DNA from: Bacillota bacterium | GTDB lineage: Bacteria; Bacillota; Bacilli; Alicyclobacillales; SLC66 | Direction of reading: 5' to 3' | DNA: 13,635 nucleotides | Assembly (NCBI GenBank): GCA_021821225.1 | Contig: JAKACR010000049.1 | Location: 1-13,635 of the forward strand | Part shown: one piece after another, positions 7,119-13,564 of the stretch | Layout of the letters: each line of letters opens with the position of its first letter | Position numbering within the stretch: the first letter of the stretch is position 1 | The notes under the pieces: generated by a model | Told to the model about the DNA's origin: nothing | What the model saw: only the letters and a program-made list of their open reading frames with translations | Databases searched by the model: none | Made by a program: the position numbers and the translations under genes

Positions 7119-8423
7119 TTACTTGGTCACCTGCTGCCACGCGGACTGGTACATGGAGGCAACCTTTTGCGGCGTGTATCTGCCCTGGAACATCTCCAGT
7201 TGCAACTGCCACCAGTTTTTCGGTTGCACATAGTAGGAACCGCTTCCAGGCAATTGCGGAAAAATGCGGTCAAGCGGCACGCCCTTGCCGAACCATGCGC
7301 CGAGGGCTCGCGACGCGACGTTGTTGTAACGGCCGCCGATGCGGCTTGGCGAGATGCCCGTCGCGTTCACGTACTGCTCGTAGATCTTCGGCGATGCGAA
7401 GAAGTTCAGCCACTTCAGCGCGGCCGCCTTGTGCGGGCTGTTGTTCAGCACGACGAACGTGAGATCCGGCTGCAGCAGGGACTGGTTTCGCTTCGGTTTG
7501 TTCGATCCGGGAAGCGGGAAGTATCCCACCTGGATACGCGGATTGGCCTGCGCGACCGACGCAAGATCCCACGATCCGTCCAACAGCATGGCCGCCTTGC
7601 CGTTGGCGAAACTCCCTGGCATGGCCTGCCACGGCACCCCAGTGAAGTTTGGTTCGAGGTATTTCATCAACTGGCGCTCCCGCACCATCACCTTGACGAA
7701 AGCGGGAGAGGTCCACTTGGTCTTGTTAGTCCACAGCGCCGTGTTCACGTTGCCCACCTGTGGCATCCAGATGTCTTGCATGAGCGGGTTCATGATGAAC
7801 ATCAGGTAGAGCGGCCCGACATTTTGCAGACCGTCGAAAAACGGTGTCACATGGTGCGCCGCAAGGACCTGCGCAATGTGGAGCAACTGGTTGTATGTCC
7901 GCGGCGGAGTGAGGTGGTATTTGGCGAAGATCGACTTGTTGTAAAAGACGCCCTGCTGATAGACGCCCGTCACGAGCCCGTACAGCTTTCCTTTGTACAT
8001 GTCGCCCGAGAGGATGGAAGAGTTGAAATGCTTCACCCACGGCTGGCCATTGAGCGGCGCAAACACGCCATGAATGGCCCACAGTTGCGTCGGGGACAGA
8101 TTGTTCTGATTCATGTTGAAAGGCAGCGGTTGAAAGGGAAATGTGCCCATGATGTCCGCCGTCCCGCCCTGCACGGCGGTCTGCTGCATGGTGGCGTACC
8201 CACCCGTCACGTCGGCCGTCGTCTGATAGTTGACCGTATACCCCGGATACGCCTTCTCAAATTCCGCGTTGATCTTCTTCAACACGGCCACGGCCGGTGG
8301 ATTGACCCAGGTGATCAGATTGATCACCTGCTTGCTCGCCGCGCCGGCCGGACTGGCCATGGCAATGCCCGTGGAAAGCGCGAGCACTGTGGAAGCGCCT
8401 GCCGCCAGCAACTTTTTCCTCAT
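7119..8423 (-). CDS. Extracellular sugar-binding protein of ABC transporter
   Basis: This is a 434-residue family 1-type solute-binding protein, the ligand-capturing part of the importer encoded downstream. The N-terminus MRKKLLAAGASTVLALSTG is a Sec signal peptide followed by AMASPAGA and a likely signal peptidase I site after A28. There is no cysteine near the cleavage region, so no lipobox. The mature protein shows the type-1 order: INLITWVNPPAVAVLKKINAEFEKAYPGYTV, then GGTADIM, GVFYNKSIFAKYHL, GKAAMLLDGSWDL, and an alternation of lobes rich in Trp and Tyr suited to sugar stacking. The ATG at 8423 follows a G-rich ribosome binding site (GGGGTGA). It is the first gene of the operon, 71 bases from a good promoter -10. 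How it is kept at the cell surface without a lipid anchor is unclear. The ligand is unknown; anhydro-sugars or muropeptide sugars are suggested by the downstream genes. Confidence 0.92.
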   Translation of the reverse strand: MRKKLLAAGASTVLALSTGIAMASPAGAASKQVINLITWVNPPAVAVLKKINAEFEKAYPGYTVNYQTTADVTGGYATMQQTAVQGGTADIMGTFPFQPLPFNMNQNNLSPTQLWAIHGVFAPLNGQPWVKHFNSSILSGDMYKGKLYGLVTGVYQQGVFYNKSIFAKYHLTPPRTYNQLLHIAQVLAAHHVTPFFDGLQNVGPLYLMFIMNPLMQDIWMPQVGNVNTALWTNKTKWTSPAFVKVMVRERQLMKYLEPNFTGVPWQAMPGSFANGKAAMLLDGSWDLASVAQANPRIQVGYFPLPGSNKPKRNQSLLQPDLTFVVLNNSPHKAAALKWLNFFASPKIYEQYVNATGISPSRIGGRYNNVASRALGAWFGKGVPLDRIFPQLPGSGSYYVQPKNWWQLQLEMFQGRYTPQKVASMYQSAWQQVTK

Positions 8424-8470
8424 GACCTGTCACCCCCCCCATCCAACATATTTAAAAAAGCAAGTATTTC

Positions 8471-8520
8471 GACAGAATCTTTCGTCTCTTAATACTCTAC
8501 AGATTGCGTGCAGATCTGTC
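8471..8520. promoter_or_regulatory. Inverted half-sites bracketing the sugar operon promoter (possible operator)
   Basis: GACAGAATCT (8471-8480) and AGATCTGTC (8512-8520) are inverted copies apart from one extra A. They are centred about 40 bases apart and lie on either side of the -10 element; the second overlaps the -35. The second also contains the eight-base palindrome CAGATCTG (8511-8518). The arrangement fits a repressor binding two sites around the promoter. The regulator is not in the window, so this is inference. Confidence 0.35.
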
Positions 8521-8522
8521 AA
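8494..8522 (-). promoter_or_regulatory. Sigma-A-like promoter of the sugar uptake operon
   Basis: On the minus strand, TTGACA (8517-8522), a perfect -35, is followed by a 17-base spacer and TAGAGT (8494-8499), four of six matches to TATAAT. The start point would be near 8487, giving a leader of about 64 bases before the binding-protein ATG at 8423. The only comparable genes downstream are the sugar transporter run, so this is the likely operon promoter. Confidence 0.65.
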
Positions 8523-8640
8523 TTTTCTCGACATACAAACGAAAATTTATTTCAATGCCCCGCGTTGGACTGCCAGATATATTTCAGGTTTGGTTGCAAG
8601 AATGGGACGAGTGATCACAGGGGAGCGGAGGAGACACTTT

Positions 8641-9167
8641 ATGGCAAACCAGATGAGCAAGCGCCTGATGGGCGTATGCTCCATCGCGGTGACGGCCGTG
8701 TATGCGGCGGGTTACCTGACACACTTCCTACCGTCCAGGCCAACGGCGGGGCCGTCCCGGCTCTTGCACCGCCGGGCGGCAATGCGACGGCAGGCGCAAA
8801 GAACACACCCGGCGGGGATCATTCCACCTCATCCGCAACCCCCCCAAAAAAGAAGGCGGCAGGTCAGGCGGCGCTCAAAAAGGCGGCACGGCACGCAGCA
8901 CAATACAAGGATGGCACTTACACAGGCACGGGAAGCAATCCGTACGGCACTCTCGCCGTTTCACTCACAGTGGCAAACGGCAGGATATCCACCGTGAAAA
9001 TCACGCAGTACAACATGCACTACCCGCAGTCGATCATCGACCCGCAACTGCCTGGGGAAGTCGTGTCCATGCAGACATGGCACATCTACATCATCACGGG
9101 CGCAACGGCCAGCACGTACAACTTTGCGGAAGCCGTGTACAATGCGCTGCAAAAGGCAAAGGCATGA
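8641..9167 (+). pseudogene. Membrane-anchored FMN-binding domain protein, frameshifted
   Basis: The intact protein would be anchored in the membrane and present a covalently FMN-bearing domain outside the cell for electron transfer. The ATG at 8641 follows GGAGGAGA and opens MANQMSKRLMGVCSIAVTAV, a basic start plus one membrane segment. This frame then turns arginine-rich and stops at 8997. The FMN-binding domain lies one frame over: an Ala/Gly/Pro/Thr-rich linker from about 8724, DGTYTGTG, YGTLAVSLTVANGRISTVKI, and the flavinylation motif TGAT (9096-9107), where the last Thr would carry FMN, ending at 9167. Joining the parts needs one extra base, most likely in 8701-8735; the C7A6 tract at 8839-8851 is the alternative. 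The stop overlaps the apbE start by four bases. It may be a real mutation, programmed slippage or an assembly error. Domain identity is good; functional state is unknown. Confidence 0.75.
8839..8851 (+). repeat. C7A6 homopolymer tract inside the FMN-binding gene
   Basis: Seven C are followed by six A, then GAAGG, between the linker and the FMN-binding domain. Runs like this are prone to replication, polymerase or sequencing slippage. One more base here would join the start frame of 8641 to the FMN-binding frame. However, the linker before the tract looks more natural in the FMN-domain frame, so the break probably lies further upstream. Confidence 0.4.
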
Positions 9168-10105
9168 GCGCCGGCACCACCGGGCCGCGCCACCCGTACA
9201 CAACCGAGTCGCGCCTCCTGATGGGTACTACGGTCAGCGTCACGCTCGTCGGAAAGAAGCCGGACGCCGTGAGGCAGGCCGCTGTCGGGCGGGCATTTGA
9301 CGCGATGGCCTTCGTCGAACGGATGTGCAGCCGCTTTGATGAAACGAGCGCCTTGCGTGAACTCTGCCGCCACCCCGGACAACCCGTGCACGTGCCGGAT
9401 ATCCTGTTTGAAGGGTTGCGCGTGGCGCTCGAACTGAGCGAATTGACCGACGGCGCGTTCGATCCGACGATCGGCGCCCTGATGGAAGATTACGGATTCC
9501 ACTGGCATTACCTCACGGGAGAACGGACCACAGGGTCCCGAAACAACTTTGAACAGGCAACCTACCGGGATATCCTGCTCAACGAACAAGACCGTACGGT
9601 CCTGTTGCGCAAACCGCTGCTGCTCGATCTCGGCGCCGTGGCAAAAGGGCTTGCCGTCGACCTCGCCGCACGCGAACTGGACACATGGCAAGGCTTTTCC
9701 ATCGACGCCGGCGGCGATCTTTACCTGCGCGGCACCGACCCCGCAGGCGACGCGTGGACCGTCGGAATCCGGCATCCGCTCGTCAAACAGGAGGTCATTT
9801 GCTGGTTGCAGGCGACCGATATCGCCATCTGCACATCGGGCGGTTATGAACGGCGCAGCCCGGTGGCGCCGACGACGCACCACCTGATCGATCCGCGCAC
9901 GGGCCAGTCCGTGTCGGGACTGCTCAGTTGCACCGTGGCGGCACCGCTTGCGATTCTCGCCGATGCCGTGTCCACAGCCGCGTTCATTACAGGGAATCCG
10001 GCGCGGGCGATCGCGTTTCTCTCCGAACTGAAACTGGCCGGGCTGTGCATCAGCGACACACTGGACATCACAAAAACAGATGCCATGGAGGCGTACATAC
10101 GATGA
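9164..10105 (+). CDS. apbE: FAD:protein FMN transferase ApbE
   Basis: ApbE moves FMN from FAD onto a threonine (or serine) in [S/T]GA[S/T] motifs of partner proteins, using magnesium. The 313 residues show the family order: GTTVSVTL (21-28), CSRFDETS (55-62), GAFDPTIG (97-104), DLGAVAKGLAVD (155-166), DAGGDLYLRG (181-190), TSGGYER (224-230), HHLIDPRTG (239-247) and LADAVSTAAFI (265-275) with the metal-binding D267/T271 region. The ATG at 9164 overlaps the stop of the FMN-binding gene (ATGA), and its own stop overlaps the next start the same way, so the three genes are probably translationally coupled. The upstream protein carries a matching TGAT target. No signal peptide or lipobox is seen, so this ApbE looks cytoplasmic, which raises the question of where flavinylation takes place. 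The assignment is firm. Confidence 0.95.
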   Translation: MSAGTTGPRHPYTTESRLLMGTTVSVTLVGKKPDAVRQAAVGRAFDAMAFVERMCSRFDETSALRELCRHPGQPVHVPDILFEGLRVALELSELTDGAFDPTIGALMEDYGFHWHYLTGERTTGSRNNFEQATYRDILLNEQDRTVLLRKPLLLDLGAVAKGLAVDLAARELDTWQGFSIDAGGDLYLRGTDPAGDAWTVGIRHPLVKQEVICWLQATDIAICTSGGYERRSPVAPTTHHLIDPRTGQSVSGLLSCTVAAPLAILADAVSTAAFITGNPARAIAFLSELKLAGLCISDTLDITKTDAMEAYIR

Positions 10106-10968
10106 ATGAAAAACGCGCGACCTATCCGCCTGAGGGCGGACTGGCCGGGTTTCTCAAGTTTCTGAAAACGCCCAAAGGATACGTCACAGCCGTTCTCGCG
10201 GGCCTCACCCTGGTCGGCGCACTGCGCCCCCAGGACCACGCCGGATTGCTGAATGCGGCCGTGGCGGTGATCACCGCCCTCATTCTGGACGGTGCCATGA
10301 TGAAACTGCAAAAACGTGCGCTGCGGCTATCTGACGGAGGCGTGATCACGGCGCTCATCGTGACCGACACCCTCGGCCACGCCACGCCGCTTCCTGTCAT
10401 CATGGCCACCACCGCCGTCGCTCTGTTGTCCAAACACGTCCTGCGCGACGGACGCAAGCCCATCTTCAATCCCGCGGCATTCGGTCTGCTGTTCGCCATC
10501 CTCGCATTCACCCACACGGGCCAGAGCTGGTGGGGCAGTCTAGCCCTGCTGCCTGCCTGGTTCGTGTCCATCCTGATCGCCGGCGGTCTCCTGGTCACCC
10601 TGCGGGCCAATAAATTCCCCCAGGTCGCCGCTTTTCTCGGCACCTACTTTCTTCTGTTGCTCGCCATGGCCATACTGCACATCGGTCTCCCGTCGGATAC
10701 GCCCGGAGACGCGCTGCGGCCGCCATTTGTCAACACCGCCTTGTACCTTGCATTTTTCATGCTGACCGACCCCCCGACATCCCCCGCCCCATACCGCCGG
10801 CAGGTCCTCTTTGGCGCGATCGCCGCCGCCGTCAGCACTGCCATCTTTGCGACGGAGGGCGGTCTGGCCTACCTGCCGGCCGGCCTGCTGACGGCCAATC
10901 TGTGGAAGGCAGTGTGGCAACTGGCGATAAAAACGCGCACTGGGGAGCGCGGGATCATGCGAACTTGA
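10102..10968 (+). CDS. RnfD/NqrB-like membrane protein of a flavin electron-transfer module
   Basis: A 288-residue protein with about nine or ten hydrophobic segments (for example 28-42, 48-66, 96-110, 126-138, 150-167, 175-195, 209-223, 235-250, 256-276). It carries the RnfD/NqrB landmarks SDGGVITALIV (77-87), FNPAAFGLL (122-130) and LTDPPTSP (221-228, compare ATDPVTSP in RnfD). In Rnf and Nqr complexes this subunit holds flavin in the membrane and passes electrons across it. The covalent FMN motif SGAT of canonical RnfD/NqrB is not found here, so the FMN is probably held only by the separate FMN-binding protein encoded upstream. The ATG at 10102 overlaps the apbE stop by four bases. No other Rnf or Nqr subunits are in the window. 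It probably moves electrons from a cytoplasmic or quinone donor to extracytosolic FMN; donor and acceptor are unknown. Confidence 0.85.
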   Translation: MNEKRATYPPEGGLAGFLKFLKTPKGYVTAVLAGLTLVGALRPQDHAGLLNAAVAVITALILDGAMMKLQKRALRLSDGGVITALIVTDTLGHATPLPVIMATTAVALLSKHVLRDGRKPIFNPAAFGLLFAILAFTHTGQSWWGSLALLPAWFVSILIAGGLLVTLRANKFPQVAAFLGTYFLLLLAMAILHIGLPSDTPGDALRPPFVNTALYLAFFMLTDPPTSPAPYRRQVLFGAIAAAVSTAIFATEGGLAYLPAGLLTANLWKAVWQLAIKTRTGERGIMRT

Positions 10969-10973
10969 ACTCC

Positions 10974-10998
10974 TGTCACCTCACCTGGCAGGGTGACA
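10974..10998. terminator. Hairpin between convergent genes, possible terminator
   Basis: TGTCACC (10974-10980) pairs perfectly with GGTGACA (10992-10998), plus one inner T-G pair. It lies right after the RnfD-like stop (10968) and spans the stop codon of the convergent hydroxyacid dehydrogenase gene. There is no T-run on either side, so it may only block read-through weakly. Confidence 0.4.
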
Positions 10999-11914
10999 CC
11001 TCCCCGGCCAGGACGCGCAGCACCTCGCGCGCGACCAGCAGACTCGTCCGCCGGTTCGCTTCCGCGGTCAGTCCCGCCACGTGCGGCGTCAGATACAGCC
11101 CTTCGACTGGCGCGATGGAAGTTGGCGGCTCCTCCTCCAGCACGTCGAGCACGGCCGCCTTGATCGACCTGCCGGAAAGCGCGGCAAACAGCGCGGCCTC
11201 ATCGATCACGCCCCCGCGCGACGCGTTGATCACCGTCGCGTCAGGCCGCATGCGTCCGATCTCCCGCGCCGCGATCATATGGCGCGTGCGATCGGTGAGA
11301 GGGACATGGATGCTGATAAAGTGGGCGTTCGCGAACAGCTCGTCCAGCAGGCAAAGCTCGACTCCCGCGTCGGCCATCGCCAGGTCATACGGGGCCACAA
11401 ACGGATCGTACGCCAATACGCGCATGGCGAACGCCTTTGCGCGCAGAGCGACGCGCGTGCCGATTTCCCCCACGCCGATCAATCCGATCGTCTTGCCCTG
11501 CAACTCGCTGCCGCCAAACGCCCCGCGGTCCCACCCCCCCCGCAGGACGTGCGCGGTCGCGGCCGCCAGCGGACGGGAAACAAGCAGCATGGCGGCAAAT
11601 ACATATTCGGCGACCGCCGCGGCGTTCGCGTTTTTCGCCGCGATGACCGGGATGCCGCGCGCTCGGGCGGCCGTCAGGTCAATATTGTCCAGCCCGACGC
11701 CTAAACGCCCGATCGCCTCCAGATGCGGCGCCCGATCGAGCAGTTCGCGCGTGACGCGCGTCCGGTTGCGCACGACGAATACATGCGCGGCGGCGACTGC
11801 ATCCGGCAGGCGCCCGTCCGTGCCCAAGGCTGGATCATAGACGACATCCAGGTGTTCACGCAGGACGGCCAGGCCCTCCTCATCCATCATTTCTGTGACA
11901 AGCGCGCGTTTCAT
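10976..11914 (-). CDS. D-isomer-specific 2-hydroxyacid dehydrogenase
   Basis: The family reversibly oxidises D-2-hydroxyacids to 2-oxoacids with NAD(H) or NADP(H); members include phosphoglycerate, glyoxylate/hydroxypyruvate and lactate dehydrogenases. The 312 residues show RLGVGLDNID (70-79), NANAAAVAEYV (95-105), the dinucleotide motif GVGEIG (147-152) with D170 after the second strand (favouring NAD), and the catalytic triad R233 (NASRGG), E262 (LEEEPP) and H278 (TPHVAG). The C-terminal regulatory ACT domain of long-form SerA is absent, so it is a short form. The ATG at 11914 is preceded by a GGGAGGGAGAGAGGA tract. The frame stays open upstream to 12178, but that extension is low-complexity and overlaps the aldehyde dehydrogenase gene antisense-free on the same strand, so it is not used. 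It lies 116 bases after the aldehyde dehydrogenase gene and may share its transcript. The substrate is unknown. Confidence 0.93.
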   Translation of the reverse strand: MKRALVTEMMDEEGLAVLREHLDVVYDPALGTDGRLPDAVAAAHVFVVRNRTRVTRELLDRAPHLEAIGRLGVGLDNIDLTAARARGIPVIAAKNANAAAVAEYVFAAMLLVSRPLAAATAHVLRGGWDRGAFGGSELQGKTIGLIGVGEIGTRVALRAKAFAMRVLAYDPFVAPYDLAMADAGVELCLLDELFANAHFISIHVPLTDRTRHMIAAREIGRMRPDATVINASRGGVIDEAALFAALSGRSIKAAVLDVLEEEPPTSIAPVEGLYLTPHVAGLTAEANRRTSLLVAREVLRVLAGEVSPCQVR

Positions 11915-11929
11915 TCCTCTCTCCCTCCC

Positions 11930-11958
11930 GCCCCTGCGGAAAACATGTCCCCAGGGGC
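11930..11958 (-). promoter_or_regulatory. Stem-loop just upstream of the hydroxyacid dehydrogenase gene
   Basis: GCCCCTG (11930-11936) pairs with CAGGGGC (11952-11958) around a 15-base loop, 15 bases before the start codon at 11914 and next to its ribosome binding site. On the transcript it could affect initiation or end transcription of the aldehyde dehydrogenase mRNA. There is no T-run. Confidence 0.35.
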
Positions 11959-11977
11959 CTGTCATGCATGAGTCAGG

Positions 11978-12009
11978 CCGGACCCGCGCACTGCAAGGAA
12001 GCGGGCCGG
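11978..12009 (-). terminator. GC-rich hairpin after the aldehyde dehydrogenase gene
   Basis: CCGG plus CCCGC (11978-11987, one bulged A at 11982) pair with GCGGGCCGG (12001-12009) around a 13-base loop: nine G-C pairs, starting 21 bases past the stop codon at 12031. Strength and position suit a terminator or a 3' mRNA protector, but the following T-run is missing, so partial termination is more likely. Confidence 0.45.
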
Positions 12010-12030
12010 AAATGCGCGCCATGCGCCCGT

Positions 12031-13494
12031 TTACAACTGAACAGCGATATATTTGACCTCCTGAAACTCCTCCAGTCCCTGACGGCCGCCCTCCCGACCC
12101 AGACCGCTCTTTTTCTGGCCGCCCATCGGAGCGAAAGCGACCGAGGGCAGCGCGTTGTTGAGACCGATGATGCCGCACTCCAGCGCCTCCGGGACGCGAA
12201 AGGAGCGCCCCGCATCGCGCGTGTACACGTAACCGGCCAACCCCATCTCCGTGTCGTTCGCGCGAGCAACCGCCTCGTCCTCCTCATCGAAGGCGTGCAC
12301 AGGAGCGATCGGCCCGAACAGTTCCTCACGCGCCAGGGATGTGTGCGCAGGCACATGTTCGAGGAAAAGCGGCGGCGAATAAAAACCCTCCCCAGGCACG
12401 GCGGGCAATTCAACGACGGGATTCGCTCCCGCCTGCCGCGCCTCGCGCACAATGTCGTCCAGTTCGCTCCGTCTGGCTTCTGAGATGACAGGACCGAGAT
12501 CGACCTCCGCTCCGGCAAGCGGGTCGCCGACCTTCATCTCCTTCACGCGCTGGGACAAGCGCGACAAAAACTCGTCGTAGATGCCACGCTGGACATAGAA
12601 GCGATTGCCCGCGATGCAGGATTGACCATTGTTGCGAAACTTGGCGATCAAAGCGCCCTCCACCGCCTGTTCCACGTCCGCGTCGTCAAATATGATAAAG
12701 GGGGCGTTCCCGCCCAGTTCCAGCGCCATCCTCGGCAGTTGCGCGGCGCTCTGGCGCACAAGGTCCTGCCCGACCGGCGTGGAGCCGGTGAAACTGACCA
12801 CGCGCACCGCGTGGTGCGATAGCAGAGCTGGGGTTGTGGCGGCCGCCCCGCCGATCACCAGATTCACGACGCCGGGAGGCGTCCCGGCGTCTGTCAGGCA
12901 GCGCACAAGTTCCATGACAGACAGCGGTGCGCGGGAGGACGGCCGCGTCACCACCGTACACCCGGCAGCAAGCGCTGGAGCAAGCTTGCGCGCCTGGATG
13001 GAAACCGGGAAATTCCATGGGGTGAGCAGCACCGCCACCCCCGCCGGCTGCCGGCGCACCATGTGCCGCCGCCCAGGCAACTCGCCCGGCAGAAACTCTC
13101 CGTCCGGCCGCCTGATCTCCTCCGCAAACCACTGAAAATACTCGGCGGCAAAGCGCACCTCCCCCACCGCTTCGACCAGCCGCTTTCCCGTCTCGACGGC
13201 AAGCGTATGGGCGATCGCCGCCACCCGCTCGCGCAACAGCGCGGCCGTGCGGGCGAGCACCTCGGCGCGTTCCCGGGCCGGACGGCCGGCCCAGGTCGGA
13301 AATGCGCGCGCGGCGGCGTCCATCGCCTGCCGCGCATCCTGTTCCGAAGCGTGGCCGATCTCCCCGATCACCTTCGCGGTAGACGGATTGATCACCGCGA
13401 TTGATTCACCGTTGACCGGGGCCTGCCACGTTCCGTCGATGAACTGCGATGCGGGGAGGCGTTCAGGATTGTGTTCAGAGTTGCCGTTAGCCAA
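12031..13494 (-). CDS. NAD(P)-dependent aldehyde dehydrogenase, succinate-semialdehyde type
   Basis: The enzyme oxidises an aldehyde, probably a semialdehyde, to the acid. The 487 residues fit the GabD-like class. Motifs are TPWNFP (158-163, oxyanion Asn161), FTGSTPVGQ (235-243), ELGGNAP (259-265, general base Glu259), GQSCIAGNRFYV (290-301, nucleophile Cys293), and EELFGPIAPV (390-399), with MGGQKKSGLGREGG near the C-terminus. The usual lysine of the KPA/KPS motif is Arg184 in VVTRPSSRAP, which could affect coenzyme choice. The start is TTG at 13494: GGTGGAG is six bases upstream, and an in-frame TGA only two codons before it excludes any longer form. It is first in a pair with the D-2-hydroxyacid dehydrogenase gene. 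Together they suggest conversion of a hydroxyacid or semialdehyde, but the substrate is not known. Confidence 0.93.
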   Translation of the reverse strand: MANGNSEHNPERLPASQFIDGTWQAPVNGESIAVINPSTAKVIGEIGHASEQDARQAMDAAARAFPTWAGRPARERAEVLARTAALLRERVAAIAHTLAVETGKRLVEAVGEVRFAAEYFQWFAEEIRRPDGEFLPGELPGRRHMVRRQPAGVAVLLTPWNFPVSIQARKLAPALAAGCTVVTRPSSRAPLSVMELVRCLTDAGTPPGVVNLVIGGAAATTPALLSHHAVRVVSFTGSTPVGQDLVRQSAAQLPRMALELGGNAPFIIFDDADVEQAVEGALIAKFRNNGQSCIAGNRFYVQRGIYDEFLSRLSQRVKEMKVGDPLAGAEVDLGPVISEARRSELDDIVREARQAGANPVVELPAVPGEGFYSPPLFLEHVPAHTSLAREELFGPIAPVHAFDEEDEAVARANDTEMGLAGYVYTRDAGRSFRVPEALECGIIGLNNALPSVAFAPMGGQKKSGLGREGGRQGLEEFQEVKYIAVQL

Positions 13495-13520
13495 TTTTCA
13501 CTCCACCTTTTTTTCTAAAT

Positions 13521-13543
13521 GAGCCTGTTCAAAAAGTGGGCAG
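13521..13543 (-). repeat. Short dispersed repeat, copy 2, ahead of the aldehyde dehydrogenase gene
   Basis: This copy matches 3287-3310 at 20 of 24 aligned columns in the same orientation. It lies 13 bases upstream of the ribosome binding site of the aldehyde dehydrogenase gene. It shares the core TGTTCAAAAA and the GGGCAG end. See copy 1 for interpretation. Confidence 0.6.
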
Positions 13544-13564
13544 GTAAGACGCGCGCAGTGCAAT

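Noticed and set aside
7018..7212. 65-codon upstream extension of the MalF-type permease
   Set aside because: It overlaps the end of the binding-protein gene and is not membrane-like. The ATG at 7017 has AGGAGG at ideal spacing.
6924..8492. 522-residue plus-strand frame
   Set aside because: It lies opposite the binding-protein and permease genes, is rich in Arg, His and Val with no recognisable domain, and has no ribosome binding site. It is a GC-rich antisense shadow.
8508..8640. Upstream extension of the FMN-binding domain frame to an ATG at 8508
   Set aside because: This part has no signal or membrane segment and no ribosome binding site, and overlaps the operon promoter. The ATG at 8641 in the other frame has both anchor and ribosome binding site, which fits a frameshift instead.
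11301..11320. GGGACATGG followed by GATAAA, resembling the palindrome arm
   Set aside because: It lies inside the hydroxyacid dehydrogenase coding sequence, is interrupted by five bases and has no inverted partner. A chance match is likely.
11915..12178. N-terminal extension of the hydroxyacid dehydrogenase
   Set aside because: The added stretch is low-complexity Arg/Gly/Ser-rich, overlaps the aldehyde dehydrogenase coding region, and the internal ATG at 11914 has a good ribosome binding site and the normal family start.
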